This document shows positions 1 through 13,700 of a stretch of DNA of 64,000 bases, in pieces. The notes beneath the pieces are model-generated. The model was not told the DNA's origin. It was given only the letters and a program-made list of their open reading frames with translations, and did not search any database. This DNA comes from Agelaius tricolor (Eukaryota; Chordata; Aves; Passeriformes; Icteridae). The translations under genes and the position numbers were made by a program. The first letter of the stretch is position 1. Each line of letters begins with the position of its first letter. The stretch lies in assembly GCA_023055355.1 (NCBI GenBank), contig JALJCS010000001.1, forward strand, positions 97,139,381 to 97,203,380. Direction: 5' to 3'.

Positions 1-108
1 CTGAAGTGATAAAAAGGACTGAGGAATTGCAGTTCCAGTTCTGTATTTGTAAAGTGTTGGGTTTTTTTTCTGATTCAATAGAATTTTTTTTACCCATTTC
101 TTTCAAAG
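1..108 (+). other. OGFRL1: 3' end of the last OGFRL1 intron with splice acceptor
   Basis: T-rich tracts at about 61-104 lead to an AG at 107-108, followed directly by sequence that continues the OGFRL1 reading frame (S-Q-H-N-Y-L-R from base 110). Base 109 completes a codon begun in the upstream exon, so the intron would be phase 2. The acceptor is chosen because the protein homology starts right after it; no transcript evidence is available. Confidence 0.7.
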
Positions 109-868
109 GTCTCAACATAACTACTTGAGAATCACTCGAATTCTGAAAAGCCTTGGTGAACTTGGATATGAGAGTTTCAAATCTCCCCTGGTAAAATTTA
201 TTCTGCATGAAGCTCTTGTGGAAGATACCATTCCCAACATTAAGCAAAGTGCTCTAGAATATTTTGTGTATACTATTAGAGACAGAAGAGAAAGGAGGAA
301 ACTGCTGAGATTTGCCCAGCAACATTATACGCCCTCAGAGCATTTTATCTGGGGACCCCCGAGAAGACAGAAGTCAGAGGGAAGCAGAGCAAATAAAAAG
401 CCAGCATCTCCAGTTTCCATTCCCAATAGTCATATTTCTAAGCATAAGAAACCAAAAGAGCCTAAGAATACATCGGCAAGTGGAAGCTCAGCTGGTAAAA
501 TAACTGAAGAAAGAAAGGTAGAATTCACAAAAAATGGGGAAGAAAATGATCAGGATGAACAAGAAGTGAACTGTGATGCTGTTAGGCAGAACAACATTGA
601 AAAGAACAGTGACACTGATACCAGTCAACTTTCAAAATCAGACGAAATTCATGATAATTCCGACAGAAAGGAGGACGCTTCTTATTCCAAAAAAGATGAT
701 GAAAATCTGAACAATGACTGTGGAAATCACCCAAGTGTTATAGAGGAAGATTTATGTAACACTGAGAATTCTTCAAATGACCCATCATCAGATCTACAAG
801 ATAACCTTGATAAGGATACACTTTCAGGAGGGACCACCACAAAAACTAAGGAGGAGCTCAAACCATGA
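109..868 (+). CDS. OGFRL1: OGFRL1 terminal coding exon (partial gene, C-terminal about 252 residues)
   Basis: This exon encodes the C-terminal part of opioid growth factor receptor-like protein 1, a paralogue of the nuclear-envelope-associated opioid growth factor receptor OGFR; the molecular role of OGFRL1 itself is poorly defined. Roughly the first 85 residues are the end of the conserved OGFR family domain: a helical stretch starting NYLRITRILKSLGELGY, then the block IKQSALEYFVYTIRDRRERR and the closing motif HFIWGPPRR. The remaining 165 or so residues are a hydrophilic tail rich in Lys, Glu, Asp, Asn and Ser, probably disordered, without the tandem repeats found at the end of mammalian OGFR. 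There is no initiator ATG in frame before the conserved block; the frame is open back to the acceptor AG at 107-108, so this is an internal-to-terminal exon, not a whole gene. The frame closes with TGA at 866-868. The upstream exons, expected to bring the protein to about 450 residues as in human, lie outside the window. Assignment to OGFRL1 and not OGFR rests on recalled family sequences. Confidence 0.9.
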
Positions 869-1475
869 GTCTGAGATTTAAAAAATCCTTGTTTCACGTT
901 GAATGAAGCAAAATTATTCATTGCTTGTTAATTTTGGTTGAAATTTCCATCTAATGTTAGTTTACAAGACTATGCTTGTTGCAAATGCATCAGATTAGGC
1001 TTCTGGTAGGTTAATGAATTTTGGTTTTTTCAATCTCAGTTTATCAGCAGTCAGCCAGGTGTGTCTCTTTAAAACAATTGTGCATATTGAAAGCTAAGAA
1101 ATTCATTATCTTTTCCAGACAGATTGCGCAGAAAAGCTTATCTACTTTTTAAAATTCATCCAGTATTGAAAAAAAAATAAGGTGTAACAACTAAAAAGCC
1201 TTGGAACATCCAAATTTTAAGTTTCCTTTAAGCTTGCTTTAAGTTTTGTTTTCCATTTAGGAAATTACTAGAAATTATTTCAAAACCACAGTGTTTTGCC
1301 CCAGTGGTTATTTTTTTAGGAACCATGGCCGTGATTAATAGCGGTATTTGCACAGTATCTTTTAGCTTAGATTAGCATCTTTGTTGGAGGCACTTAACAA
1401 TTGATAGCATATATCATGTCCTGTACAGCTGGGAATCACTGTATATTGAATAAAAGTTTTAACTTAAGAGAAACT
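869..1475 (+). other. OGFRL1: OGFRL1 proximal 3' untranslated region
   Basis: AT-rich sequence directly after the OGFRL1 stop codon, without repeats. It ends just past a canonical AATAAA at 1449-1454, which is followed by T-rich sequence, so this is the first plausible cleavage site. The 3' boundary is inferred from the signal only. Confidence 0.6.
1449..1454 (+). terminator. Polyadenylation signal AATAAA (proximal)
   Basis: Exact AATAAA hexamer about 580 bases after the OGFRL1 stop, followed by a T-rich stretch. It is the nearest canonical signal to the coding exon. Confidence 0.5.
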
Positions 1476-4400
1476 GTATCCAGAGTTTTTGGATACAAGG
1501 GAAACTGCACTTTAGACTTCTTTTAGTCCCTGTTAAATTCTCCCTTCTCTTGACTCATTTGTTACAACTCATCTGGGAGGAGGGATCTCTTTGATCTCTC
1601 AAATTTGGTCTCAGTTTGAAAGCTCTCTGTTATTCGGCTGTAATAAGAAGACTCCCCCAGCTGGGTTCAGCACCTGGAAAGCCTCTGGACAGCTGAAAAG
1701 CAGTGTCTTTATCACAGAGCGCTGCCTTATCAGCAAAGCCATCAGAGAAAAGGTCACCAGGCATGGCACATTGGGTCTCACTTGAACTTCAATGTTTCCT
1801 GGCTAGTTTTGGGTAGAATCTGCACAGTGCAGTCACCTGTTGCTGGTCTCAGAGACAAAGGCAGTCCTGATACTTCTTTCCAGATGTCTGTTCCCTCTCT
1901 TTGCTCTCTCACAGTTTTATGTTACTTTGATAAGCAATGTAAACTTAAGGCAGGTCAGTCTGTTGGCTATGCTGGAGCCCATCAAGATTTTCACTGTTAA
2001 GATCTTTCCCAGCTTCTACCAAAGAACTGTCTGCTTTCCCTGAGTAGCTTCTTCTGATTTTCTGCTGCTCAAGTCAAATGGTAGTACCCAGCAAGTTAGT
2101 TGTGCAGAACATGAATTTAAAAATAATGCAGGTGCAAGTCACACTTCCTACAGTTCTAAAATTCTCCAAAACTTCTGTATCTATTCTCTGTTTAAAAGTG
2201 TACATCTTATCCACTGCCTTTAATGTATTGCTGATTCAATGTTATGAGGCAAGAGGCTGACCACAGTTTGAGTGTCAAAATGCTACAGGACTTTATTCAA
2301 GTCTTATAACTCTAAATGATGAAGTTTCCAGGGGTTTCAGAGCATAGACAAAATGTTTTGTATTCTGTTTTGCTAATGCCCATCATGGCAATCCATCATC
2401 CATTTTTTTCTCCAGGTAGCGCTGGTTCTTGGGATCAAAGAGAGTGGCATTTAGGGATCTTGGTACCTATGGAAAAAAATTAGACTCTTTCCATCCTAAA
2501 GAAGCAGAGAAGAAGGAAGATGTATTTCTCCTTCTGTGCTGACTTGTGAGGAAAGGAACTCATATACATGGATTTTTTTTTAGGGTAACCTGGATCATTC
2601 AAGTAGGTATTAAGTCTGTCTGAGCAGAAATGCCCAAAGAATTCCAGCCACCACCTTTTTAAGGCCAGAAAGATCCTGAGAAGCCTTTCACAATTACCTG
2701 GACATGAACTGGGATCCCCTTGTTTGTATTTGTCTCTGACCTTCAGAACAGAAGGGGAAGGAAGTGCTGTGATAGAACTGGTCTGTGTAGTTAAGGACTC
2801 TGCCCCTCCACATATGCAAAGGGAGGACACTTCATTTTCTGCCTATGACTTCTTCAGTCTTGAGTGCCTAACTGTGCAAACTTCATAGAGCTGTTCTTAC
2901 ATAGTTATTTTTTGAGTATCACAGGGAAAATTGATACCTTGCATATAAGGAGCATAACTATAGCATAAGAAGCTATACAGAGCCTTCAATTTATGAGCTG
3001 TAGTATTAATGTTAAACACTTTACAGAAAATGCGGAGTATGGATGTGAAATAAGGGAGGACAGAGGTGTTATTATATTTATAGTGTAATTTGATTGAACA
3101 TCAATGACCTCAGGAGATCTTTTGTCTACTGAATAAAAAAAAAGAGAAATCTTGCCCTGGTTTTAAACAAAGTTCTTGGGATGTGCATCCAGAAGATTAC
3201 TCTGGAGTATTCCATTATCATGACACATCTCTCTTACTGGTTCAATGTTCATAATTAAGTACTTAAAATACTTTTAATCTGACAGAGCTTTCTGCATTAA
3301 GGGGCCAAGGTATCTGAAAATATTGTCAAGAACTTTGGTACTTATACCTGTGTTAACTCTGCAATGTTTGCGGAGTTTTGTTTTTTTTTTAACCTGCAAC
3401 TCAATATATTTCTCTCAGTTTTCATAGAGGAGTAGTGGCATATCAGTTGCCTACAAAGACCTATGGGGACTATGTAAGTGAGGGTTTTTGTGTCAGGTGG
3501 GCTCCTGCACTCTAATCCTTGTTTTACAGCTTTATCAACATTACTCCCATGGGACACTTCAGCTTTAACTAACAAATTCTGCTCTATGTAAAATGTGACA
3601 GTTTCTCATTCTTTTCATAGAGAAATTGTTTCTTCTGATTTTGCAAGTTCTTAAAAGAAGGATTTATTGCAGGGCAATCGTACAGCATAGCATCCCATTG
3701 AGATCTGTGAGGATCAAGTGGGTGCACTGTATGCATTTTTGTTACAGAATCATGGCCTTAGCAACCAGAAGCACCCCGTGCTTGAAGTTTCTAAGTATTG
3801 GTTTTCAGGTTTACAGTATATATACAGTATATGTGTGTTGAAATGATTGTATTCTCATAGATGCCAGTACATGGGTGGTTAACCATTACTTCAGTAACTG
3901 AGGGTATGCAAAGACAGTCAAGTCATTTGCTTACTGTTAAGTTTCTTTTTGTCTTGCTGTATGCTTAAGTATTCAGGGATTTCTGTGTACTTATTACAAT
4001 AGTGTATTTTGGCCCAGTGTTAGACTAGAGTCTGAGCTGTTCATATGTTAATTGAACAGAACCTTCCATATGAAGGTTCCTCCCAAGTAAGTACATCTGA
4101 GTAGCCTCTGGTACTGTTAAGTGGGAGTAGTGTGTACGTGCACATAGCTGTGAATTTGATTTTAAGGATCTTATGGCAAGGGGATATGAATGTGCAACTT
4201 GGAACAATGTTACTGAGTACACAGATGAGTACACACAAGGCAATCATACAAATCATGCAAAAATGCAGCACTTTAAGGTTAGTTACAGCTCTGTGCCCTA
4301 CTGTGCCAGACACAAGTGTGCCTCAGTACCTGATACTGTGTTGGTGTAGACACTGAAGGCTTGGGTACATGAGGTGTGCAGCACAGACCATTCAGAGCAG

Positions 4401-6960
4401 AGGAATAGTTACATGTGTCCACGTATCTAGGAGCAGGTCTGAGGTCTTTGTGTTCGTGTTGCTCAAATAAAATCTTGAAGGATGCTAAAAATAAGTGCAA
4501 TAATCCTTTGAGAGCTGTTCTCTAGCTTGGGTCAGCTCCTCAGTTTCCTGCTCTAAGATTGCAACACTCTAATGTATTAGGTATTTGTATAATCATTGTT
4601 AATATTTCATGTAACCTAGTGTAAGCCTTTCTGAACTGTTCCAGGATAATTCTAATAATCTGCAGTTGCATATATCTGTACTATATTTAAAGAAGGTTTA
4701 CAGACCTTAAAAGCTTTGTACAATATTGGTGGATGATCCAGTGAGGTAAGACAAGTGACATTTACTGGATTTAAATGGAAAACAGCTCTTGTTTGTTTTT
4801 AAATAAAATTTATGTCTATCTGTTTAATTGAGAGGTTATTTTACCCCTTTCTTCTTCTGACTAGTGATGGTACTGATCACAATTTATAGTTATATATGTT
4901 TAGGTGAAAATGTAATTTTTTACACCACACTTTTGCAGGAAACATATCATATTGAATTTCCTTGACAAAAGCTGTATTTATGAATAAGATGCAAGTATGT
5001 GAAGCAAGTTTTGTCATTAATAAAAGTGTGACAATATCATGCTGATTATGTATGTTGTCCTCAGAATTGGCAGTGGGGATCAGAACCAAAGATGTTTCTA
5101 GCCTTGTGTCCTGCCTCCAGTGCTGGCCACCAAAAGATGCTGTGAAACAAAGAAATTATACAGTGATCCCATTTTTCTGCAGGAATTTTTTGGTTTTGAA
5201 CTTGTGGTTTCTTTCAGCCTCTTCAATCCCTTGTGGCTGTGAGTTCCATGTTTTAATAATGTTTTGTGTGGGGAAGGTGGTCTTTTATTTGTCTCAGATC
5301 TGTTTGTTAAAGAATTTCTACTGCATTTGAACACAGTACTAAAAGTACTGTAAGATGAAGAGTAATCCACTTTAAATCAGTTTTTAAATACCTTGGGAGA
5401 TTCTAATGACAAAATACCTGTTTAGGCAGAAAATGTCCCATGTTTCTTCTGGTTTTAGGCAGAAGATGTCTGCTTAGGCAGAAACTTGTCCTAAGTTGAT
5501 GACAACGCTACCTTACTTATTCCTTCTGAATACATATTTGCACATAAATCCTTTTGTAGAGTAGTGCTAAAAGTGTAAATTAAGTGTTAAAAGTCAGATT
5601 CCAACTGCAGAACAGGGTTGATTTATTTTTTTCTTACCTGTGTAAAAGCAAAATCAGTCAAATGGAAAACCTATTCCTAGCCGACATAGGAGTGAGCTAC
5701 CTCTGGGTTTGGAGCAACCAGCATCAATGAATCTAGCAATGTGATCATGTAGAAGATGAACATCTTTCCACCTTTTGGTAATTTGTTTTGATACATGTTC
5801 ACAGTTCCAATTGTAATTGGAGTAACTGGCCAAAAGGTATTTTTTATGGCTGTCAGAGTCTGAAAATGGGTCAAAAAAGGCCTAGGCATATACAACCCAC
5901 TCAATTCACATTATGGTCAACACCGTAGTTTTACTATTTACAGATATTTAGATGCAGTCTCCAGGGCAGTGCAGATTGTGTCTCTGTAATATCTTTGTGC
6001 TCAGTATTGGCTATGAACTGTTTCTTTTCTTGAAAGCTGTGTTCCCTTTTCAGCCCTTGTTCTTAAGTACACTTAGTTAAGACCTTTGGTGAAAGCAAGA
6101 ATTTACTTTAAAGAATAGGTTTATTACATGCTGTATGTAATGGACTACTAAAATGTAGTTCAAAAGCTATAGAGATCAATTCAATAGAGACCTCATTTCT
6201 TCTTGGAAATGTGGCTCTCTAATTCTACCATGCTTACAAGTTCAGTGGTGTATTCATCAGCTAAAGTTTATTGTGAGATATACTGAATGTACTTACTACT
6301 GTGGCTAACCATGTGAAAATTATTGTTTTGCAGTGAAAAAGGTTATGGCACTTATATTTTTGGGTCCACTGAAGCATGTTTGCTAATCATTAGTTGCTCT
6401 TTTTTTTTTCTGTGTTTTAAGGTATTCTACGGTTATTTGCCCTTTATACAGTTTGATTTTGGCAACAGATGATTAAGTGTAGTTTTGCACTGATAAAATT
6501 TGAAAATATCACAGACTTCATTGTTGAAATGTATTCTAAGAAAAAAGTGCAGTATAAAGAAAAAACCCTAAAGCCCAACAATTTTTACTTGCAAAATGGA
6601 ACAGCTCTGTGTCAGTTTTTCTGAATGGTCCTACTCTCTTCTCTGTATTCCTTTGCAGTGTTTAATTACAGAATGCCATGCATGTTTGGTAGTACCAATA
6701 CCATGTGTATGTGGTAGGAGTGGTAACCAGTTTCTGGATTTGTAATGCACTATAAAGAGATATTTTATAATTCTGTATCTGTATGGCAGTGTTATGCCAA
6801 AAGAATTGTATAAACATAAAAAGCAATAGTTTATGTTGCTTACTGCTATATTTTAAATCATTTGTAAAATGAAATACTTGGATTTCCTTTCAGGTAAATA
6901 TATTTTTAATAACAGCAGCCAAAAACTCTGAACTAATAAAGCTTCTTCATTTAGCAGCAT
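1476..6960 (+). other. Possible extended OGFRL1 3' UTR
   Basis: About 5.5 kb of AT-rich sequence without recognisable transposons, LTRs or protein-coding homology, which contrasts with the repeat-bearing DNA further on. Further AATAAA hexamers occur at 3132, 4466, 4802, 5019 and 6935. A perfect 8 bp inverted repeat with a 5-base loop lies at 4059-4079 (arms GAACCTTC and GAAGGTTC). A decamer TTAGGCAGAA occurs three times between about 5420 and 5490. Long 3' UTRs are common in brain-expressed vertebrate genes, but whether transcription extends this far cannot be read from sequence. Confidence 0.3.
6935..6940 (+). terminator. Candidate distal polyadenylation signal AATAAA
   Basis: Exact AATAAA in the context CTAATAAAGC, followed within about 70 bases by GT-rich sequence (TGCTGTTTGGCGCTTGTT region). 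It lies at the end of the transposon-free AT-rich stretch after OGFRL1, so it is a candidate for the end of the longest mRNA form. Confidence 0.3.
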
Positions 6961-7619
6961 TATTTTAGCAACATGTAGAAATACTGTGTAGCTCTAATAA
7001 TGTGCAATTGCTGTTTGGCGCTTGTTCGTAAAGTCTTCTGTAAATATATTAACACTTAAAAGCAGGGAATTAAAGGCTCTGGCTCTCCTTCTTTTGTTGT
7101 CAGTGGCAAAATGACCATGGATAGTAGAGGAATGAGGGAAGCCCTAGAGTCAGCTTTTCTAAAAGCCCATGGTTAGTTTTTTAAATTAAGAAAAAAGCAT
7201 ACTATCAAAACACTGTTAGCATTAAAATATCCACTATGATCATGCAGCCATAAACTGTCAGGAGCAGTGTCAAAACCAGGCTACTGCTGCTTAAATGTAG
7301 CAGGGAAGCATTTAACCTGCTGGTTTTATTTATCCTGTGCTGAAGTTGTAGGATTGGATGGCTTCAGTTCTGGTTTTGCAGTAAGCTGTTAGTCACATGG
7401 TGTGACTGTAGATGTATAAAGCTCTGTAAAGAGCCCAGCAAATTTGGACAGGGTTTCCTAATCTCAAATGTTTCTTCTTAAAGAGGAGAAACAGATTCTC
7501 CTCACACTGAAGGAGGACTTCCCATATGGTCTTAGTCTCAAATCAAGCTTGGTGTTAAGATGGCTCTATAAGTCTACTTCTGTATTGTCAGGTCACCCAG
7601 GGTTGGCACTGAACTCGCA
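6961..7619. other. Intergenic, no gene seen
   Basis: AT-rich unique sequence. No protein homology, RNA gene or recognisable transposon was found. Confidence 0.5.
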
Positions 7620-7730
7620 GCCAATATCATTGGTTGTCAGTGTGTTGGTCTCCCCAGCCAATATCATTGGTTGTCAGTGTGTTGGTCTCCCCAGCCAATA
7701 TCATTGGTTGTCAGTGTGTTGGTCTCCCCA
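7620..7730. repeat. Tandem repeat, three identical 37 bp units with CCAAT/ATTGG dyads
   Basis: Three back-to-back 37 bp units at 7620-7656, 7657-7693 and 7694-7730, identical by eye. Each unit holds CCAATATCATTGG, in which CCAAT and its reverse complement ATTGG face each other across three bases. Because 37 is not a multiple of three, any reading frame through the array cycles through all three phases; the open frames here are therefore not evidence of coding. Confidence 0.95.
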
Positions 7731-10700
7731 GAAAACTCAGTCACAGCTCCCTGAGGCAGCCGCTGTGGCTCACCTGCCCCTTGGCAAAGACTGGCTGTCA
7801 GGCAGTCACCCTCTGCCCTGGGAGCATGAACTGCACCAAAAAGGGCCAGGGCCTCTGTGGAAACACTTACTGATGTTGCTGGCTGAAGCTCCTGCAACTT
7901 TGACTTCGAGTATGCCTGCAGTAAAAATTCTGCTCTTGTGTGAGCACAGACCCTCACGGGCGCCAGAGCCACTTGTGAAGTTTTGTTGGTGCTCATTCCA
8001 AGAGTAAGAGCCTAAACTGGTATCCCAAATTTAGCTGGCCATTAGTTCAATAGAGCCTGAGCAGCTTCTGGAGGAGGTGCAGCAAGGGGCTGATGATCCA
8101 GCCCCCTGTGCCTTGCCCACTGCCTCCCCCAGCCCTGGGGCAGGGACCCACATGGAGCACAGACACACAGCCTGTCAGCTCGGGAGGGGAGCTGCCTGCT
8201 GTTCCTGCCATCTCCATCTCTCAGGGCATCCACTCACCTCCTTGGCTTTATTCTGGGGGGTAAAATCTAGGGAATTGCCAGCTGCTGGGGTGGTGGTGAC
8301 ACACAGAGCTCAGTTCTGCACTGGAGGGGAGAGCACACAAGGAGGGACAGAAGTGGCTAGTGTCTCTGCAAGGTGAGCTGGGAAGCACTTTTGTTATGCA
8401 CGGAGTGGTGGTGGAGACAGCCAGAATAAATGGCAACTACCTCTGTGGTTTAGGGAGCTAAACCACAAAGTATTGTTTTGAAATTGTTCCACTGAAATAA
8501 TTTTCTAACAGAGCTGTGCTGTAAAACTGGAATTAGAATGTTTTATTTTGATGATCTTGAGAAATGTCTAAAACATCTATAAAGGCCACATTAATTGCAA
8601 AAAATGTGATTTAGCTAACCAAACCTGGGAATACTCTTCTTAAAATTACATTTAATTGATTTATTTTGCTTTGTTTCCCAGGGATGGGTAATAAACTGGA
8701 AGAAAAAATATTAAATATCTTCATTCTCTGGGGTTAATCAGGCCAAGTATTATCTCTGCAAAGTTAAATCAGTAAGTATGACTGGAGAGTATCTGCAGTT
8801 TAAAAATAATCCTCCAAAGAAGCAGTAAAAGTATCTACCAAAGTATTTTGCAACTAAATAAAGACAGGTAATGGCATTGCTTTTTGGATGTTACATTCAC
8901 ATATCTTCAGAGCTGCATTACATTGTAGGCAAAACTTTAGCACGACTTTATTGACTCATCTGTACCTATAAGGGACCTGGAGCTTCAGCTCCATGAAACC
9001 TCTTCTGTAAAAAGGGTCTCTCTTCAGTGGGGGCAGGTGGATTGGATGTTTAGAAACACTGGTGTGCCCTGCTTTGTCTGCACCTTGGCTGTCACTCCTG
9101 CCTGGCACAGGCAGAGTCTGGGGCAGTCATGGCCCTGCTCCCGCCTCTCCAAAGATGCCATAATCCAACAGGCTTCATTGCCCCAAAAAGAGATGAGCTG
9201 AAGATTTGACCTTCTCAGAGGGGTCTGGTCAGGATGCAGGGCTGGGGTGGGGATTGTCCTGCCTCACCCTGGGGGCTGATTCCTGAAGGCTGTTATGTGC
9301 CCTGTGAGTTTATTGACCTGTCCAAGAGCAATAACTTCCAGCAATTAATGGCAGCTCAGATCTTTCCTTATGTTTAATCTTGGACTGCACTTTATAGGGT
9401 GAGGTTAAAATAAAACTATTTTTCACTATGAAAAGCCAATTTAAGAAGGTTTAGTTAGGCCTAAGTATTTACCTTGTCTGATAAACTCGCAGAATGCTTT
9501 TAAAATGTTTTTTATATTGTATATGCAATGCATTAGACATTTTTGCAGGAAATATTCTATAGACATTTTAATTTCTAGTTTTACTGAATGTGGGGGGAAT
9601 GTTTAAAATTCAACTGGTTCTTTCTATTTTTATTTAATGTATAAATCAGACATAATTCATGCATAGTTCCTTCCAGGTTTAGACATTTATTGAGCACTAT
9701 GTATGGTTATAAACATTTTGTGACAGCTGTTTCAAATTTCAGAATAGGAAGGGAAAAAAAAAAAAAAGAAACCTCACATTTTCATTTCTTCAATTTCCTC
9801 TGAAAACTTACACAAGGAAGCCTTGAATTCTCAGCATCCAAACTGGCAGCTGAAATTAGAGCCTTGAATTACTTCTGAGAACTAGGACTTGGGATCTTCG
9901 GTCCTATATGGGACCCTCAGTCGGTTGTAGGCAGGTCTGTAGTACTCAGTTAACTGAAAATGCAGAAATTTAGTAGCATTGTTCAAAACTACAAGGCACC
10001 TAATGCTGATACTTAATAACAGGTGCTCTTAGGAAGTCTGTGAAAGTTTTTTCTGCATCAAGAGGAAGCTCAGAAGCAGTCTAGTTCTTCAGTCAGATTT
10101 GAAAATATTATTATGGACCCCTGTATTTTAACTCTTTACTTAAAAAAGGTTTGTTTCTATTTTTCTCCTTTTCTCTTTTATGGTAAGGACACTGTGATAA
10201 TGGAGCCTTTTTTTTTTTTTACACTTTAAAATGTCAAAATAACCCCTTTGTTATGCTGGCACACATTAACAACACCCCCTCCTCCCCTCTGGTGGTTGCT
10301 TCTTACTCCTCCTCGGTCACCAGCACACCCAAAGTGCCCAAAGCTGGCACTTCTCAGTGATCCTGCTGCATCTGTGAGTGCCCAGCACCATGGAGGTGAC
10401 TTGTGCAAATGGCACTGGTGGCCATGTCCTGCCTGGCCTCAGGCACTGCTGTGCAGGTGATCACACCCAGCTCTTCAATGAGGAAAGATATATCTACAGC
10501 AAGCATCTGGTTTTTCCTCTTCCTCCCCAAATCTGACCCTTTTATAAGGCTGAATTTTGAGGCAATTCCCAGCACTTGACCTCTTCCTAGGGCTACACCC
10601 TGCCTGGTCCTGGAGGGGACTCTACCTTCCAGGCTGCAGCAGGTGCCTGTTGCTCACTGCTCTTTCCTTGCTCAGCTGCTGCTCCCTTTTCCAAAGCAGA

Positions 10701-13700
10701 AGCAGCTTCTCCCAGCTTTCCACACTGCCCATCTAAACGATAGGTAGCAGCCCATCTGTGCATTGGTATGTGTTTTGGGGCCTCTTTACTCAATCATTGT
10801 CCCTATTTCCAAGGCCCTGGCTGTTATCCCACCTTCAGACCATTCAGACACCTGGTGCCAAGCTCTGTTCTCCTGGAGAGATGGTGACAAACCCATGACC
10901 CCTGGGCGAGGCAGTGCAGCCTTGCCAACACTGAGGAGCAGCAAGAGAAGGCCACAGTCCCTTGGGAAACAGAGATCCCAGCCCAGGCCCAGCCTACACA
11001 GGGAGTACCATTGCTTCTAAGGACAGAGGTGTAGGAGGTTGCAAAAATGAGCTTTCCTGTGGCTTTATATGAAATTTCCCAGAGGGCCACACTCAGGTAT
11101 CAGAGTTTGTTTATGTTAATAGAGGCCCAGTGCCATAAAGCTGGCAAGAATGTGTCCCAAAAGTGCTTTTTTAGAAGCTTTTCACCACTTTGGATAAAAT
11201 GCTGCTGACAATATTTCAATCTTGAAGTCTCCTGCAACCATCAGATAATTAAGAAATGTTGCTGAGTCACACTCTCTTAGTGTAAGAGCCTCCCTGGGGC
11301 ACGGCTGGGAGCGCTGCTGCCTGTTTCAGACGTGTCCCCAAACAGGCAGATGTGGATGACTGAGGAACACACCCAGTGGCACATTCTCTGCTGACTCATT
11401 TGCTGCACTGCTACTGAGATAATAGGGCTCCTACCAGGTAAATTCAAGGTAGAATTTGGAAAGAACTTTGCAAAGATCTTTCAATATAAAGTCAGAAGAA
11501 TGATAAATTTATATAGTAAAAGTCACACTGTAGTTTAAGGATCTTTACTGGAGAGAATCTGTCTCCTCTGGGACATGTTTATTGAAATTACATGTAGGAT
11601 AAAAGCTGTGTCAGATACGACTCTCCCACTGGCACCTGAGTAAATCTCAGTGAGCATCATACACTTTTTTCAGAAATAATTTGGGAAATTATACAAATCC
11701 CAGTGTTTTGGTATAAGCAGACTGAGACCAAAGGTAAAAATAGGATTTTGCTGACTGAATCCTTTGGTATAAAATTAAAATATAGAATTTTAAAAATATC
11801 ATATCAAATGTGAAATTTGTGACCAGATAACTACAGTTTGGTGGTTGTCTAACCCTAAATTGTCTTATCTATTAAGTGAAATGTTTCCAACATCCCTGAT
11901 ATCCCACTTGTGGGCAGTCTCTGATGGTAAAATTCCAGCATCAGAAGACAGCTGGGAATTAATGAAATATTTCAAGGTTCTGCACAGAGGGATGCTGAGA
12001 GAGCAGACACAGAAAGGAGTGGATTGAATTGGAAAGTTTCTGACTCAAGGATATTTTTTATGTAAGGGGTTGAGAAAGGGAAGAAGAGCTTTCATGCCAT
12101 TGTGAGATGGGGTGTGTGTATAGACTAGAGGTGGGCACTGCCCTTCTCTCCTACTCTCTTTCTCATCCAGAACTGATTAGTTGTCATTGGCATGGAGATA
12201 AGGAGAAATGATGAGTATTTCTAGAGGCTTATGCTGCATTCAATATCTGATGCATTTATGGATCTACAAATACAATTTTACCTTCCTGTAACTTGAACTT
12301 AAAGGCTTTATTCAAAAGTCCTGAGCCTACCTTGAGCAGGATTTCTGCAAGGATGGAAACTTGTGAACCCTAGTGGTACAACTATCTTCATGATTCTTCA
12401 TTATTTTGGTCCTGAGTGCACCAACAGCCTCTGCAGTATTCCAGGAGGGGTTTGGCTGTCTGTGTTCAATGCAGCCCTGACCCCTTGCAGCACTGTAACA
12501 TGGGATCACACCACTGCAAAAAGAGCTGAGTGAGAAAACCATGAGACCCCTTGGTGGGCACCTCCACTGGAGCTGGGATCAAGCTCAGGCACAGATTCCT
12601 GGGCTTGACTTGTGCCCAACCATGCTCCTCACTGAGCCTAACAGGATGGCTTGGCCCATGGCTGGTCTGGACCTGCCTCTTCATTACTTTTTGTTATTTG
12701 GAGACTAGGCAAGGGAAAGAGGACATTAAACAAAGCCATTGAAACATGTTTGCTGCAAATGTAATGAGATAGACTGCTTGTAAAACACTCTGATGCCTCA
12801 GACACCAGCCTGGAGAGCCCCTGAGAACATTTTTTCCTCCTCAAACACCCTTGTCCCACCATCACAGCCCCAGACCATGGCATCAGCCAGAGCAGTGGCT
12901 GTGAGCATCTGCATCACTACTGGTGCCTGCTCCCTTCTGGCACCACAGCCCAAGAGGCTGCTGACTTACATCATGGCCCATGGCTAGTGGATTTACTCAC
13001 ACTTCTGGCCTCAGGCTTTCTCTTTCCCTATTCCTACTGGGAAAATTTGAGTTTTCCTTGTCCTTGCTGCTTGACTTTGGGCTTGATCCCACCTCACTTG
13101 CCTTCTACTCACTCTTGTCTGCATTCCTTTTCAACAAAAAGTCTCAGAAGAGAGCCCAGTATAAGGATGAAAGCAGAGGCAGTTGAGTATCTTCACATCT
13201 ATGTTAGTGCCAGTCCTGTTAACCATTGCTGTGTTACAGCCTTTCTCCCAGCTCTGGGAATCATTTGGATGCTGGCTCCACTCAGCTGCAGACTGCATCA
13301 GGCCTGCAGATACCACCCGAGGCTCAAAGAGTCAAAACTCGTGGGAAAACTCAGAGCAGAAGAACAAGGGAGCTGTCACAATGTTTAGGATTTACACAGT
13401 GCTGTTCACACAGGCCTTGTCAGCATTTCAATTTCTGTGGTCATTTTGCAAGGATAACTATGGGCAAGATAAGAGAACCTTTGCTTCTCTTTCAGATATA
13501 AGTCTCCTGCGAGAGAGAATTAGTGAAAATGAGCTGAACCCTTGAAGTGGTTTCTTTTCATGGCTGAAAACTGGGAAGCTGTTGAGAGGTTAAGGTCATT
13601 ATTTGAAAAATAATCCTCAATTTCTGAGGTAAAGGATTCTTTGATTTTTCTGTCTCCAATTTGCTTTGCCTGTCTCTCCTTTATATATATCTACAGTGAA

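Noticed and set aside
7468..8007. 179-codon open frame through the 37 bp repeat
   Set aside because: The frame rotates through the repeat phases and has no homology; start and end lie in ordinary intergenic sequence.
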